Positions 1 to 9,844 are shown, counted from the first letter of the stretch. The stretch is 64,000 bases of DNA from Lentilactobacillus diolivorans DSM 14421 (GCF_001434255.1 NZ_AZEY01000090.1:317181-381180), one strand, 5' to 3'. Made by a program: numbers and translations. Notes: generated from the sequence alone by a model not told the origin.

Positions 1-1
1 T

Positions 2-292
2 ATCATGTCGGGTGGTGTTAAATCAAAAATGGGTGCGGTTATGCTAAAAAGTACCTTTGGAGATATTGCCAGCTCAATGGATTATTCAAAGTACGGTGGG
101 GCTGTTTTGCTAGGCGTCAAGGCCCCAGTTGTTAAGACTCACGGTGCCAGTAAAGCGCCAACTGTTAAGAACACGATTGGGCAAATTAAGGACATCATTG
201 ATTCTAAAATGATCCCACAATTAAATGACTATGTGACTGACCATGCTGAGGAATTACAGCAAATTAAAGACAGTATTAAAAGTAACCGATAA
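2..292 (+). CDS. plsX: Phosphate acyltransferase PlsX, C-terminal part (cut by window edge)
   Basis: The window opens inside this gene; about 97 C-terminal codons are visible and the reading frame runs in from the left edge. PlsX converts acyl-ACP to acyl-phosphate, the first step of phospholipid synthesis in Gram-positive bacteria; PlsY, encoded here at 15.4 kb, uses that product. The visible part has the conserved PlsX tail block GGAVLLGVKAPVVKTHGAS, followed by an amphipathic helix rich in Glu and Lys. The next gene is acpP, the usual partner in a plsX-acpP-rnc cluster. Identity rests on the tail motif and gene order. Confidence 0.9.
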   Translation: MMSGGVKSKMGAVMLKSTFGDIASSMDYSKYGGAVLLGVKAPVVKTHGASKAPTVKNTIGQIKDIIDSKMIPQLNDYVTDHAEELQQIKDSIKSNR

Positions 293-342
293 TTTGATAT
301 AATAAATGTTATGTTAACTAATAAATGAAATAGGTGTAGAAA

Positions 343-585
343 ATGAGCAAAGAAGAAGTTTTTAACAAGATTGCCGATTTGGTAGCTGACCAATTTGATG
401 TTGACCGTGCAAAAATTACCGGCAATTTAAATTTTAAAAAGGATTTAGATGCAGATTCAATTGATTTCGTTGAGTTTGTTTTGGATTTGGAAGATACGTT
501 TAATGCCGAAATTTCAGACGAAGACGCTGAGAAGCTAAATACGATTGACGAAGCAGTTGATTTTGTAATGAATAATCAAAAGTAA
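343..585 (+). CDS. acpP: Acyl carrier protein
   Basis: An 80-residue acidic protein carrying fatty-acyl chains on a 4'-phosphopantetheine arm in the cytoplasm. The attachment Ser is residue 39 in DADSIDFVE; the family motif is usually DSL, so this is the DSI variant. Length and the four-helix pattern fit ACP. The start ATG follows an AGGTG ribosome site. It lies 50 bp after plsX and just ahead of rnc, the standard Firmicutes order. Other ACPs could exist in the genome for fatty-acid synthesis, so this may not be the only one. Confidence 0.93.
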   Translation: MSKEEVFNKIADLVADQFDVDRAKITGNLNFKKDLDADSIDFVEFVLDLEDTFNAEISDEDAEKLNTIDEAVDFVMNNQK

Positions 586-650
586 TTTTAAGATGCCTGA
601 TGAGGTGTTTTGAAATAGGAAAAGAACCATTAATTTATGGAGGCATTAAT

Positions 651-1361
651 TTGATAGCAGGTTTAAATGAGATGTTGAAGCAGGATTTTAACATTCATGT
701 AGACAATCAGGATTTGTTGGATGAAGCATTTACACAGGCATCTTATGTTAACGAACATAAGGGTGAGGGTCTCAAATTTTATGAACGACTCGAATTTTTA
801 GGTGACGCGGTTTTGCAATTAATTGTTTCGGAATATATTTTTGTTCGCTACCCTAAGTTGCCCCAAGGTCGACTAACCCGCTTAAGGGCAGCAATGGTTA
901 ATGAGCAGAGTTTTAGCACATTTGCCCGTGAATGCCATTTTGATAAATATATTCGTTTGGGCCGGGGTGAAGAAAAAGCCGGTGCTCGCAAACGGGACTC
1001 CCTCTTATGCGATATTTTTGAATCGTTTGTTGGCGCATTATATCTGGATCAGGGTAAAAAAACAGTTGAAGCTTTTGTTCAGCAGGTTATTTTTCCTAAG
1101 TTGGATGAAGGGATGTTCGCTGAGTTTTTTGATCATAAAACTGAACTCCAAGAATTAGCCCAAGCTGATGGCCCCGTCGATATTGATTACGAATTAGTTG
1201 ACGAGTATGGCCCGGACAACGACCGTTCATTTAAGGTTAATGTGTCAATTGGCGGCAAATTGTTTGGTGTTGGTATTGGTCATTCTAAGAAGGGTGCGGA
1301 ACAAAGGGCGGCTCAACAAGCACTTACCCACTATGACACAGCCGGAGATAATTTAGTTTAG
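651..1361 (+). CDS. rnc: Ribonuclease III
   Basis: Endoribonuclease that cuts double-stranded RNA, including rRNA precursors. The N-terminal catalytic domain has the signature ERLEFLGDAVLQLIVSEYIF and the second acidic cluster in DIFESFVGALYLDQG. A double-stranded-RNA-binding domain fills the last 70 residues or so, ending with GHSKKGAEQRAAQQAL. An in-frame ATG exists at 600, but it has no ribosome site. The TTG at 651 sits 7 nt after GGAGG (639-643) and gives a normal 236-residue protein, so I chose TTG. The smc gene begins 14 bp after the stop. Confidence 0.93.
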   Translation: MIAGLNEMLKQDFNIHVDNQDLLDEAFTQASYVNEHKGEGLKFYERLEFLGDAVLQLIVSEYIFVRYPKLPQGRLTRLRAAMVNEQSFSTFARECHFDKYIRLGRGEEKAGARKRDSLLCDIFESFVGALYLDQGKKTVEAFVQQVIFPKLDEGMFAEFFDHKTELQELAQADGPVDIDYELVDEYGPDNDRSFKVNVSIGGKLFGVGIGHSKKGAEQRAAQQALTHYDTAGDNLV

Positions 1362-1375
1362 ATTGGAGAAACATT

Positions 1376-4300
1376 GTGCAACTGAAATCCATTGAAATTA
1401 TTGGCTTTAAATCATTTGCAGATAAGACTCGAATCAATTTTCCAGCTGGAATGACGGGAATTGTTGGCCCTAATGGAAGTGGAAAAAGCAATATTGCTGA
1501 ATCAATTCGTTGGGTGCTTGGGGAGCAGTCTGCTAAGAATCTACGCGGATCACGGATGCCGGACGTTATTTTTTCCGGCTCTACTGATCGGCGTTCTTTG
1601 AATATGGCTAGTGTTACTTTAACGCTTGATAATACAGATCAATTTATTAAGACGCCCTATTCAGAACTCAAAATTTCTCGAAAGCTCTTTCGAAATGGTG
1701 ATAGTTCATACTACATTAACGAAAATCAATGTCGTTTAAAAGATATTACAGATTTATTTATGGATACGGGGATTGGTCAGGGGTCTCTTTCGATTATTTC
1801 GCAAGGGAACGTTGAAAATATTTTTAATAGCAAACCTATTGAGCGACGTTCGATTATCGAAAATGTTGCCGGCGTTTATAAATACAAGCAGCATAAGTTA
1901 ACCGCTCAAAAGGAAATTGATCAAACTGTTGATAACCTTAATCGCGTTGACGATATTATTCATGAAATCAAGAAACGGCTAGATCCGCTTGAAGAACAAA
2001 GCAGCTTAGCTACCGATTATTTGGATCAGACTAAAAAGCTCCAGAGGCTTAAGAAAAAACAACTGATCATTACAGCGACTCGTCTCATTACTGATACTGA
2101 TCAATTACGTCAAACTGTTGATCAGAAGGAGCAAATTGTTGATCGGTTATCTGCCCAAATCCATAAACGTGAACAATCGCGGGCACAATTAAAGGCCACT
2201 ATTAGCCAACAGAGGTCATTAATTGAAAAAACGAATCAAAAATTGTTGGATTTGACTCAGCAGGTCCAAACGCTTAAAAGCCAACATCAATTGTCTGAGC
2301 AGGCTCATGATTATAAAAGTGCGGATTTTACGCGCATTAACCAGCATATCAACTCAAATAAGCAGCAAATAAAGGACTTACAGTTAAGATTAAACCACTC
2401 AGCGGATGATCAGCAAAAATTGGCAGAAACGCTAACAATTCATCAGCAACAGTTCGATGAGTTGATTCAAAAGGAAAGGCAAAATAATCCGGGTGCACTT
2501 GAAAAAAAGATCGAGACGCTTCGAAATCATTATGTTGATTTGCTTCAGAAGCAGACATCTGTAAAAAATCAAATCAATTTGAATGAGCATGACAATCAAC
2601 GATTGAGCGAGCAGCTGCGTTCTCGTCATCAGCGCATTGATTTAGCTAGCGACCATTTAACAAAGACTAAAGAGCAGATTGTTGAAAAGAAAAAAGAAAT
2701 TTCAAAAACACAAGTTGACCTGGCTGATATCAATCAACAGTTGACGGAGCTTACGGCTACTTTATCAGCTAAGCAATCGACAACAGACCATTCTCAAGCA
2801 AATTGGCTGACGGCGTTGAAGGTTGCCGAGCAGGCCAAGGCTAAGTTAAATTCCCTGCAATCTCTTCATGATTCTTATCGCAGCTTTTATCGCGGAGTTG
2901 CTAATCTTTTAAAGTACCGAAATGAAATATCCGGAGTTATTGGCCCAGTTGCTGATTACCTGGATATCGAGCCCAAATTTGTTAAAGCAATTGATATTGC
3001 ACTAGGTAGTCAGTCTCAACATGTCATTGTTCAAGACAATTCGGCCGCTTCAACAGCCATTCAGTTGTTAACCCGTAAGCGGCTGGGAAGAGTGACACTA
3101 TTACCTATTTCGGTGATTTCGGCGCGAACGTTATCAAATCAACTTGTGCAGTTAGCTTCCGAGATGACTGGATATATTGGGATAGCAGCCGATTTGGTTT
3201 CAATGCCGGCAAAGATGACCTCGATCAAGAAATTTCTGTTGGGAAGAACGATTATTGCCGATCAATTAGATAATGCAATTCTAATCAGTCAAAAGATCCA
3301 ACACCGTACCAGAGTAGTTACTTTGGATGGCCAAATTGTGAATGCAGGCGGTTCGCTGACGGGTGGTGCCAATCGGACCGAGAATGAGGGCGTCCTTGTT
3401 CAAAAGACTGAGTTAATATCTTTGCAGAAGGCGACCCAGGAAATGGCACAGCGTCTAAAGAAAAGAGAAAGTGATCTTTCTGTTGCTAAGCAGGCGCTTT
3501 CTGACATTAAAGCTTCTTTGGAGCGTGGTAAACAAAAGAAATTCCAGGTTAGCCAAACATTAAGCAGCCGACAAGCTGATCTTGCCAAATTAGAGACATC
3601 TTTTAACAATCAACAACGGGAAGTCGATACGCTTAAACTGTCATTATCGAATTCACTACGAGATACGGCTTCTGCAGATGATGCAACTTTAGAATCACAA
3701 GCTGACAGCATTCAACATCAATTGGACGAAACGGCTTCACAGGTGTCGCAAAAGCGTGATCAGCTAAACCATGTTAAGGAACTGGCTTCCCAATATGCGG
3801 TTCAAAAACAAACGATCCAAAAAACGCTAATTGTGACGCGTCAGAAGTTAAAACAGTCTAAAGAAAAAGAAGTTGAACTAAGAGGCCAAATTGATATGCT
3901 GAAAGCTGATCAACAAAAGCAGCGATGCGAGATTGAAAAATTGAGCAAACAACTTGGCAATCAAAAAGCAACCGAGACTTTGAAGCTAAAAATTAAGCAA
4001 TTAATGGATACGCAAATAAAGTTAAATCAACAGTTGACCGCGACAAAGCAACAAGTTGCTACGGATGAGCAACAACTTGATCTTGTTGATCGGCAGCTCA
4101 ATGATCAACGTGAAAATCTTAATCATGCGACTTACGAGTTGACGGTTGATCGCGATCAATATCGGGATCATGAGCAGCAACTTCAAACTAATTTGGTAGA
4201 ATTAAAGACAAAGCATCAAATTGATAGGGATGCATTGGAGCAGTTAAAACTTGATTTGGATTCCTCAGACGTTGAACGGCAGATAAAAGTTCTCCAAATG

Positions 4301-4927
4301 GGGATTGCTGAAATTGGTTCAGTAAATGTGTCGGCAATCCAAGAATTTAAGGAAGTTTCGAAGCGTTATGATTTTCTATCGCAACAGCGTCAAGATTTGA
4401 TTGATGCTAAAAATCATCTAACGGCAACGATGAGTGATATGGATACCACGATTAATCAAAAATTCTCCAAGGCGTTTTCAGAGGTTGCCGAAACGTTTTC
4501 AACAGTGTTTGTTGACATGTTTGGTGGTGGTGAGGCAAAGCTTGTTTTAACTGATCCAGCCGATATGTTAACTAGTGGGGTTGAAATTATGGTTAAGCCG
4601 CCTGGCAAAAATTATCGAAGTTTAAGTCTTTTGTCTGGTGGTGAGAAAGCATTAACGGCGATTACGCTCTTATTTGCAATCATTAAAGTTCGGCCAGTCC
4701 CGTTTTGCATCCTTGATGAGGCTGAGGCGGCTTTGGACCCCTTTAACGCTGATCGTTTTGCTAAGTATCTGAAACGTTTTGGGGATGACACTCAGTTTAT
4801 TGTGATTACCCATCGTAAAGAAACTATGATTTATGCCGATCAGTTGTATGGAATTACAATGCAGGAATCTGGCGTTTCTAAAGTTGTCACTGTTAACTTA
4901 GATAATTTAAAAACAGAGGTGAGTTAA
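1376..4927 (+). CDS. smc: Chromosome segregation protein SMC
   Basis: An 1183-residue ATPase that folds and separates chromosomes together with ScpA and ScpB. The Walker A motif GPNGSGKSN is at residues 31-39. Two long coiled coils rich in Gln, Lys and Glu flank a hinge at about residues 515-660 (GVIGPVADYLDIEPKF onward, with the GGSLTGG block). The C-terminal head has the ABC signature LSGGEKAL and Walker B CILDEAEAALDP. It starts at GTG 1376 behind GGAGAA. It sits between rnc and ftsY, with only 2 bp before ftsY, so the three are probably co-transcribed. Confidence 0.97.
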   Translation: MQLKSIEIIGFKSFADKTRINFPAGMTGIVGPNGSGKSNIAESIRWVLGEQSAKNLRGSRMPDVIFSGSTDRRSLNMASVTLTLDNTDQFIKTPYSELKISRKLFRNGDSSYYINENQCRLKDITDLFMDTGIGQGSLSIISQGNVENIFNSKPIERRSIIENVAGVYKYKQHKLTAQKEIDQTVDNLNRVDDIIHEIKKRLDPLEEQSSLATDYLDQTKKLQRLKKKQLIITATRLITDTDQLRQTVDQKEQIVDRLSAQIHKREQSRAQLKATISQQRSLIEKTNQKLLDLTQQVQTLKSQHQLSEQAHDYKSADFTRINQHINSNKQQIKDLQLRLNHSADDQQKLAETLTIHQQQFDELIQKERQNNPGALEKKIETLRNHYVDLLQKQTSVKNQINLNEHDNQRLSEQLRSRHQRIDLASDHLTKTKEQIVEKKKEISKTQVDLADINQQLTELTATLSAKQSTTDHSQANWLTALKVAEQAKAKLNSLQSLHDSYRSFYRGVANLLKYRNEISGVIGPVADYLDIEPKFVKAIDIALGSQSQHVIVQDNSAASTAIQLLTRKRLGRVTLLPISVISARTLSNQLVQLASEMTGYIGIAADLVSMPAKMTSIKKFLLGRTIIADQLDNAILISQKIQHRTRVVTLDGQIVNAGGSLTGGANRTENEGVLVQKTELISLQKATQEMAQRLKKRESDLSVAKQALSDIKASLERGKQKKFQVSQTLSSRQADLAKLETSFNNQQREVDTLKLSLSNSLRDTASADDATLESQADSIQHQLDETASQVSQKRDQLNHVKELASQYAVQKQTIQKTLIVTRQKLKQSKEKEVELRGQIDMLKADQQKQRCEIEKLSKQLGNQKATETLKLKIKQLMDTQIKLNQQLTATKQQVATDEQQLDLVDRQLNDQRENLNHATYELTVDRDQYRDHEQQLQTNLVELKTKHQIDRDALEQLKLDLDSSDVERQIKVLQMGIAEIGSVNVSAIQEFKEVSKRYDFLSQQRQDLIDAKNHLTATMSDMDTTINQKFSKAFSEVAETFSTVFVDMFGGGEAKLVLTDPADMLTSGVEIMVKPPGKNYRSLSLLSGGEKALTAITLLFAIIKVRPVPFCILDEAEAALDPFNADRFAKYLKRFGDDTQFIVITHRKETMIYADQLYGITMQESGVSKVVTVNLDNLKTEVS

Positions 4928-4929
4928 AT

Positions 4930-6423
4930 ATGGGGCTCTTTGATATATTCAAGCGTCGTTCAAAGAAAAACGAAAAGAAACAAGAAAAAGAACAGCAACA
5001 AGAAACACAAAAATCATCCAAACGATCTTCTGCTGAAACTGAATCGAATAAAACAATTGGAGATACTGAAAAGGTAACCCAGGCAAGCCAGGAAGATACA
5101 GGTGATAAACAGAGTCAAACCAGTAAACAGCGACAAGTGGAGGCACCAACGAATGACTCACAGGAATCGGCCAATCGATCGGTTTCTCAGGTTGATGATC
5201 GCAATTCAAGTGATAATGTCTCACAGGCTTCTTCTGAGGTAAAACTGGAAATTGGATCTAATCAGAATGAGTCAACTAAAGCTGCTGAGAAAAGCCAACC
5301 AGGTGAGCCTGATCAATTAGTGGCTAAAGAGTCGTCGCGTGATCATCCCGAATCAGTACCAGCTAGTCAAGATGACGAGCAAAAAAAGACTGACGAGAAA
5401 GTGCAACGCACATTGCCAACGGTGGATGAGGCAGCATCTCCCGCTGAAAAACATCGCTTAGATGATGAAGAGGCGTCAAGTGAGACTACCTCAACCCAAT
5501 CTTATGAGCGTGGATTAGAAAAATCGCGTTCTTCATTTGGCGCAAAATTAAACGCCCTGTTAGCAAATTTTCGACATGTTGATGAATCATTCTTTGATGA
5601 TTTGGAAGATATGTTAATTGAATCAGATGTCGGCTTTGACTCAGCTATCCGAATTACGGATGAACTCCGTGAAGAGGTTAAATTGCAAAACGCTAAGAAG
5701 TCTAAAGATGTTCAAAACGTTATTGTTAAAAAATTAATTGACATGTATGATGCTGCTGGTAATGGCGAAAATGCAAGCATTAACATGGCTAAAAGCGGAC
5801 CAACCGTCATCCTAATGGTTGGTGTTAACGGTGTCGGCAAGACAACCACGATTGGTAAAATGGCAAAGATGTATAAAGACCAGGGCAAAAAAGTTGTTCT
5901 CGCGGCTGCCGACACTTTTCGGGCTGGGGCCATTGAGCAATTAAATGTTTGGGCAGAACGCGATGGTGTTGATATTGTTAAGGGTAAGCCCAAGAGTGAT
6001 CCATCATCAGTTGTTTTTGATGCTGTTAAGAAGGCTCGCGATGAAAGTTATGATATTTTGATGGTAGACACAGCTGGTCGACTTCAGAACAAAGTTAACC
6101 TGATGAACGAGCTCAGTAAGATGAAAAAAATTCTGACCAGAGAAATTCCTGAGGCGCCACATGAAGTTTTGCTGGTTCTGGATGCCACCACCGGTCAGAA
6201 TGCGATGACGCAAGCAAAAATGTTTAAAGAGGCAACAGATGTCACCGGTATTGTATTAACCAAGCTTGATGGTACCGCTAAGGGTGGTATTGTTTTGGCG
6301 ATTCGCAGTGAACTTCATTTGCCCGTCAAATATGTTGGTTTGGGTGAAAAGGTGACCGACTTAAAGCCGTTTGATCCAAATGACTTTGTATATGGTTTAT
6401 TTAAGGGATTAATTTCTGAATGA
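4930..6423 (+). CDS. ftsY: Signal recognition particle receptor FtsY
   Basis: GTPase that receives SRP-ribosome complexes at the membrane. Residues 1-190 or so form a low-complexity, Gln/Ser/Glu/Lys-rich acidic A domain behind a short basic amphipathic start ([13 protein letters not shown]), likely the membrane anchor. The NG domain follows, with P-loop [10 protein letters not shown] at about residue 298, DTAGR, and [10 protein letters not shown]. At 497 residues it is longer than the Bacillus FtsY of roughly 330, because of the A domain. The ribosome site GAGGTGAG overlaps the smc end. The stop codon begins a 13-bp tandem repeat. Ffh, its partner, is encoded just downstream. Confidence 0.96.
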   Translation: MGLFDIFKRRSKKNEKKQEKEQQQETQKSSKRSSAETESNKTIGDTEKVTQASQEDTGDKQSQTSKQRQVEAPTNDSQESANRSVSQVDDRNSSDNVSQASSEVKLEIGSNQNESTKAAEKSQPGEPDQLVAKESSRDHPESVPASQDDEQKKTDEKVQRTLPTVDEAASPAEKHRLDDEEASSETTSTQSYERGLEKSRSSFGAKLNALLANFRHVDESFFDDLEDMLIESDVGFDSAIRITDELREEVKLQNAKKSKDVQNVIVKKLIDMYDAAGNGENASINMAKSGPTVILMVGVNGVGKTTTIGKMAKMYKDQGKKVVLAAADTFRAGAIEQLNVWAERDGVDIVKGKPKSDPSSVVFDAVKKARDESYDILMVDTAGRLQNKVNLMNELSKMKKILTREIPEAPHEVLLVLDATTGQNAMTQAKMFKEATDVTGIVLTKLDGTAKGGIVLAIRSELHLPVKYVGLGEKVTDLKPFDPNDFVYGLFKGLISE

Positions 6424-6459
6424 TGTTATTTCATGATGTTATTTCATGATGTTATTTCG
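6421..6459. repeat. Three tandem copies of a 13-bp repeat at the ftsY stop codon
   Basis: TGATGTTATTTCA occurs twice perfectly, followed by a third copy ending in G. The first three bases of copy one are the ftsY stop codon. Because every unit begins TGA, loss or gain of units would leave the protein length unchanged. Confidence 0.9.
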
Positions 6460-6487
6460 CAAAATGAAAGATATGCTTTTAAAAGTT

Positions 6488-6598
6488 GGTGGGCCAAAAA
6501 GTAGATTTTAGGTGGATAAACGAATAAGCCAAATCTTCGAATTGAAATGTTCGGCTTACCCATGGGCACTTTGAAATCTAATCGCTTTTTGGCCCACC
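6488..6598. repeat. 111-bp intergenic imperfect palindrome
   Basis: Outer arms GGTGGGCCAAAAAG (6488) and CTTTTTGGCCCACC (ends 6598) are exact reverse complements. An inner pair TAAGCC (6525-6530) and GGCTTA (6553-6558) also pairs. CCATGGGCA follows the inner stem at 6560-6568. It has no reading frame of note. It could be a structured RNA, a terminator of the ftsY transcript, or a small palindromic repeat. The same CCATGGGCA-after-a-stem arrangement recurs at 11332-11340. Confidence 0.6.
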
Positions 6599-6645
6599 TT
6601 GTCTTATCTCGAACTTAATTGCGATTGAATAAATGATAGTTGACA

Positions 6646-6674
6646 TTGACTACCATCTGAAAAATCGGTAATCT
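6646..6674 (+). promoter_or_regulatory. Promoter for ylxM-ffh
   Basis: -35 TTGACT (6646-6651), 17-bp spacer, -10 TAATCT (6669-6674), 36 bp ahead of the ylxM start. An additional TTGACA directly precedes the -35, but its spacing to the -10 is too long. Confidence 0.55.
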
Positions 6675-6709
6675 AGAGAACGTATTCATATGGCTAAAGG
6701 AGTTTCAGG

Positions 6710-7051
6710 ATGGAACTTGAAAAAAATAATTATATTAATTCTTTATTTGAATTTTATGAACCGTTGTTAACTAAAAAGCAGGCGAATTATATTCAACTAT
6801 ATTATGCCGATGATTTTTCGCTAGGTGAAATTGCCGAGGAATATGATGTTAGTCGCCAAGCAGTTTATGATAATATTCGCAGATCCGAAAAAATTTTACA
6901 GCAATATGAAAGCAAACTGGATTTGTATCACAGTTTTGTAGATCGAAATCATAAACTAGATAAGATTCAGGCCTATGTGAAGGATAATTATCCAAAGGAT
7001 CAGAAGCTCAATCAAATGATTAGTAGTCTTGAAACAAGTGAAGAAGAATGA
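6710..7051 (+). CDS. ylxM: YlxM family SRP-associated helix-turn-helix protein
   Basis: A 113-residue protein with a sigma-70 region-4-like helix-turn-helix ([23 protein letters not shown], about residues 40-65). The family (UPF0122) is encoded next to ffh in most Firmicutes, and the streptococcal member binds SRP components and affects assembly and GTPase activity. Here it is followed within 14 bp by ffh, so the genes are almost certainly co-transcribed. The ribosome site AAAGGAG is well placed before ATG 6710. Function beyond the SRP association is not shown by the sequence. Confidence 0.88.
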   Translation: MELEKNNYINSLFEFYEPLLTKKQANYIQLYYADDFSLGEIAEEYDVSRQAVYDNIRRSEKILQQYESKLDLYHSFVDRNHKLDKIQAYVKDNYPKDQKLNQMISSLETSEEE

Positions 7052-7064
7052 AAGTGGTGGAATA

Positions 7065-8498
7065 ATGGCTTTTGAAGGATTAACTGAACGATTGCAAAAT
7101 GCCATGAAGAAATTACGGGGCAAAGGGAAGGTTTCCCAGTCTGATCTGCGCGAGACAATGCGTGAAATTAGATTGGCGCTTCTTGAAGCCGATGTTAATT
7201 TCCAAGTGGTTCGCCAATTTGTCAAGACGGTTGAACAACGCGCAACTGGTGCAAAAGTGTTAGAAGGGTTAAATCCATCTCAACAAATTGTTAAAATTGT
7301 TGATGAAGAATTAACCAAGATGATGGGGGACGAGGCTGTCCCACTCAATAAATCAGAGAAAATTCCAACAGTTATCATGATGTCCGGACTACAAGGTGCC
7401 GGAAAAACGACGACTGTTGGAAAGTTAGCTTTAAAGTTAAAGAACGAGCAGAATGCCCGGCCGCTGTTAATTGCTGATGATGTGTATCGACCGGCTGCCA
7501 TTGAGCAGTTGCAAACGGTTGGTCAGCAAGTTGATGTTCCGGTATTTCAACTAGGAACTGATGTTGATCCGGTTGAAATTGCCAAGCGTGGATTAGCTCA
7601 GGCACAAGAAAATCATAATGATTATGTTATTATTGATACGGCTGGTCGTCTGCAAATTGATGAAAAGTTAATGGGCGAATTAAGTGATATTAAGAAGGCA
7701 GTCAATCCTGATGAAATTTTGTTAGTGATTGATGCAATGACCGGTCAAAATGCTGTTGCAACTGCCCAAGGGTTTGATGAAACATTGGACGTTACCGGAG
7801 TTGTTTTGACAAAGCTTGATGGTGATACCCGTGGTGGTGCTGCCCTATCAATCAGAGCAGTGACTGGTAAACCAATTAAGTTTGTTGGTCAAGGTGAAAA
7901 AATGTCTGATTTGGACGTCTTTCATCCTGATCGAATGGCATCTCGAATCCTTGGGATGGGGGATATGCTTTCCCTGATTGAAAAGACCCAGAAAGAATAT
8001 GATCAAAAGCAGGCTGCCGAGTTATCCGAAAAGATTAAAGAAAACACTTTTGATTTCAATGACTTTTTAGACCAAATGAGTCAAATTCAAAAAATGGGAC
8101 CCTTGGATGAAATAATGAAGATGATTCCGGGAATGGCCAACAACCCGGCCCTTCAGAATGTCAATATGGATCCAAAGGACATCGAGCATATCAAGGCGAT
8201 CATTTATTCAATGACTGAACAAGAACGAACTGACCCCGATGTGTTAAATCCGTCAAGACGTAGGCGAATTTCTCGTGGATCTGGTCGGCCGGTTCAGGAA
8301 GTAAACCGGATGATCAAACAATTTGGTCAGATGAAGACAATGATGAATAAAGTTTCTAAAGGTAATATGTCCGGTATGGAAAATGTAATGCAGTCGACAG
8401 GGATGGGTGGCAAATTATCCAAGTTGGCAATGAAGCAATTTAGTCGGAAGATGAAAAAGAATAAACGACGCCGTGCCAAGAAACGGAAAAAACGGTAA
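7065..8498 (+). CDS. ffh: Signal recognition particle protein Ffh
   Basis: GTPase that binds 4.5S/scRNA and signal peptides to target proteins to the membrane. It has the NG domain with P-loop GLQGAGKTTT (about residue 107), DTAGR and TKLDGDTRGG, then a Met-rich M domain from about residue 325 with the RNA-binding block SRRRRISRGSGRPVQEVNRMIKQF. The last 20 residues are very basic. The frame is open upstream to 7029, but ATG 7065 (MAFEGLTERL) has the family start and follows GTGGTGG, giving 477 residues. Confidence 0.97.
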   Translation: MAFEGLTERLQNAMKKLRGKGKVSQSDLRETMREIRLALLEADVNFQVVRQFVKTVEQRATGAKVLEGLNPSQQIVKIVDEELTKMMGDEAVPLNKSEKIPTVIMMSGLQGAGKTTTVGKLALKLKNEQNARPLLIADDVYRPAAIEQLQTVGQQVDVPVFQLGTDVDPVEIAKRGLAQAQENHNDYVIIDTAGRLQIDEKLMGELSDIKKAVNPDEILLVIDAMTGQNAVATAQGFDETLDVTGVVLTKLDGDTRGGAALSIRAVTGKPIKFVGQGEKMSDLDVFHPDRMASRILGMGDMLSLIEKTQKEYDQKQAAELSEKIKENTFDFNDFLDQMSQIQKMGPLDEIMKMIPGMANNPALQNVNMDPKDIEHIKAIIYSMTEQERTDPDVLNPSRRRRISRGSGRPVQEVNRMIKQFGQMKTMMNKVSKGNMSGMENVMQSTGMGGKLSKLAMKQFSRKMKKNKRRRAKKRKKR

Positions 8499-8642
8499 TC
8501 AAATCGAGTTCACGACAACTTAGACGTTTAATGATTTTTATATGATAGTTAATTACAGGCATAAAAGAATGTCTGAAATGTTTCAAGAGTCGTTATTCAA
8601 GGTTGCTTGTAGCAGGATTTTTATGGTGTAAAGAAAAAAACC

Positions 8643-8671
8643 TTTACAACCATTCGAATTACTGGTATATT
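8643..8671 (+). promoter_or_regulatory. Promoter for rpsP operon
   Basis: -35 TTTACA (8643-8648), 17-bp spacer, -10 TATATT (8666-8671). The rpsP ribosome site AGGAGGT is at 8692-8698 and its ATG at 8706. This is a close match to a housekeeping promoter in the 207-bp gap after ffh. Confidence 0.7.
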
Positions 8672-8705
8672 ATTAATCGTTAAATGATTATAGGAGGTAA
8701 ATTGC

Positions 8706-8981
8706 ATGTCAGTTAAGATTCGTTTAAAGCGAATGGGTTCAAAAAAGCGTCCATACTATCGAATCGTTGTTGCCGACTCACGTAGCCCTCGTGATGGCCG
8801 GTTCATCGAAAAAGTTGGTACTTACAGCCCATTATCAGAACCAGCTAAGGTTACTCTTGAAGAAGAATCAATTCTTAATTGGTTAAACAACGGTGCTCAA
8901 CCATCTGATACGGTGCGTAACTTATTATCAGATGCTGGTATCATGAAGAAGTATCACGAAGCTAAATACTCAAAAAAGTAA
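8706..8981 (+). CDS. rpsP: 30S ribosomal protein S16
   Basis: A 91-residue basic ribosomal protein, with the S16 signature at the N terminus ([26 protein letters not shown], shown here by its first part [19 protein letters not shown]). It has a full-strength ribosome site and a dedicated promoter. It leads an rpsP-khpA-rimM-trmD cluster, the usual Firmicutes grouping of small-subunit assembly and tRNA modification genes. Confidence 0.98.
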   Translation: MSVKIRLKRMGSKKRPYYRIVVADSRSPRDGRFIEKVGTYSPLSEPAKVTLEEESILNWLNNGAQPSDTVRNLLSDAGIMKKYHEAKYSKK

Positions 8982-8998
8982 AGTGAGTGATCAGCGTC

Positions 8999-9244
8999 AT
9001 GATTAACGTCGACGGATTAATTAAAAAGATTGTGTCACCATTAGTAGATTATCCGCACGAAATTGAGATTTTACATGATGAGTCTGATCGATTTATGGAA
9101 TATCACCTTCACTTGAATGAAGATGATGTTGGTCGAATTATCGGTAAACACGGTCATGTGATTCAGACAATTCGAACAGTTGTTTATAGTGTTCCAGTTG
9201 TAGGTCGCAAAAAGGTGCGATTAATTGTTGATGATGGCAAGTAA
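8999..9244 (+). CDS. khpA: KH-domain RNA-binding protein KhpA
   Basis: An 81-residue single KH domain with the GxxG loop in VGRIIGKHGHVIQTIR. In streptococci and lactobacilli KhpA pairs with KhpB (Jag/EloR) as an RNA chaperone that influences cell elongation; that role is family knowledge. The frame also opens at GTG 8987, but ATG 8999 gives the usual start (MINVDGLIKKIVSPLVDYP). The ribosome site is weak at either start, so the exact start is uncertain. It is 17 bp from rpsP and followed by a terminator. Confidence 0.9.
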   Translation: MINVDGLIKKIVSPLVDYPHEIEILHDESDRFMEYHLHLNEDDVGRIIGKHGHVIQTIRTVVYSVPVVGRKKVRLIVDDGK

Positions 9245-9246
9245 TA

Positions 9247-9288
9247 GGTTCTTAAGCGAAACGGCCGTTTTGTTTAAGAGCTTTTTTT
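9247..9288 (+). terminator. Terminator after khpA
   Basis: A stem of about 15 bp (GGTTCTTAAGCGAAAC with GTTTTGTTTAAGAGCT, including G-U pairs) around GGCC, followed by seven T. It separates rpsP-khpA from rimM, so any transcription into rimM is by read-through or a new promoter. Confidence 0.8.
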
Positions 9289-9316
9289 CGTATTCAGCAT
9301 TGGTGGAGGTTTTTGA

Positions 9317-9844
9317 ATGAAGGCTACGTATTATAATGTTGGTAAGATTGTAAACACTCAAGGACTTAAAGGTGAAGTCCGGGTCATTCCAATTACTGAC
9401 TTCCCTGAGAAACGATTTAAAAAAGGCAATAAAGTTTACGCTAAACTTGACAAGAAACCTGACTTAGTAACGCTTGTGATTGATGGTGTTCGAAAACATA
9501 AAGGGTTTATTTTATTACATTTCGAGAACCATCCCTCAATTAATGATGTTGAATATTTAAAACCTTCTCTTTTACAAATTACCGAAGATACATTATCTGA
9601 TGATGATTTGAAACCAGGAGAGTATTATTATCATCAAATTATCGGGTTGGATGTGTATGACCGGGACCAACAACTGATTGGCATTGTCAAAGAGATTCTT
9701 TCACCAGGTGCCAACGATGTGTGGGTAGTGGCTCGCGATGGAAAATCGGATTTACTATTACCGAAAATTGATTCTGTCATTAAACAGGTTAATCTTGATG
9801 CTCACCGAATTGTTGTAGACATTCCGGAGGGGTTGGACGAATGA
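9317..9844 (+). CDS. rimM: Ribosome maturation factor RimM
   Basis: A 175-residue assembly factor for the 30S head that binds S19. It has the N-terminal RimM barrel ([19 protein letters not shown]) and a C-terminal PRC-barrel ([25 protein letters not shown]). A strong ribosome site TGGAGG precedes ATG 9317. Its stop overlaps the trmD start by 4 bp, indicating translational coupling, as is typical for rimM-trmD. Confidence 0.96.
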   Translation: MKATYYNVGKIVNTQGLKGEVRVIPITDFPEKRFKKGNKVYAKLDKKPDLVTLVIDGVRKHKGFILLHFENHPSINDVEYLKPSLLQITEDTLSDDDLKPGEYYYHQIIGLDVYDRDQQLIGIVKEILSPGANDVWVVARDGKSDLLLPKIDSVIKQVNLDAHRIVVDIPEGLDE

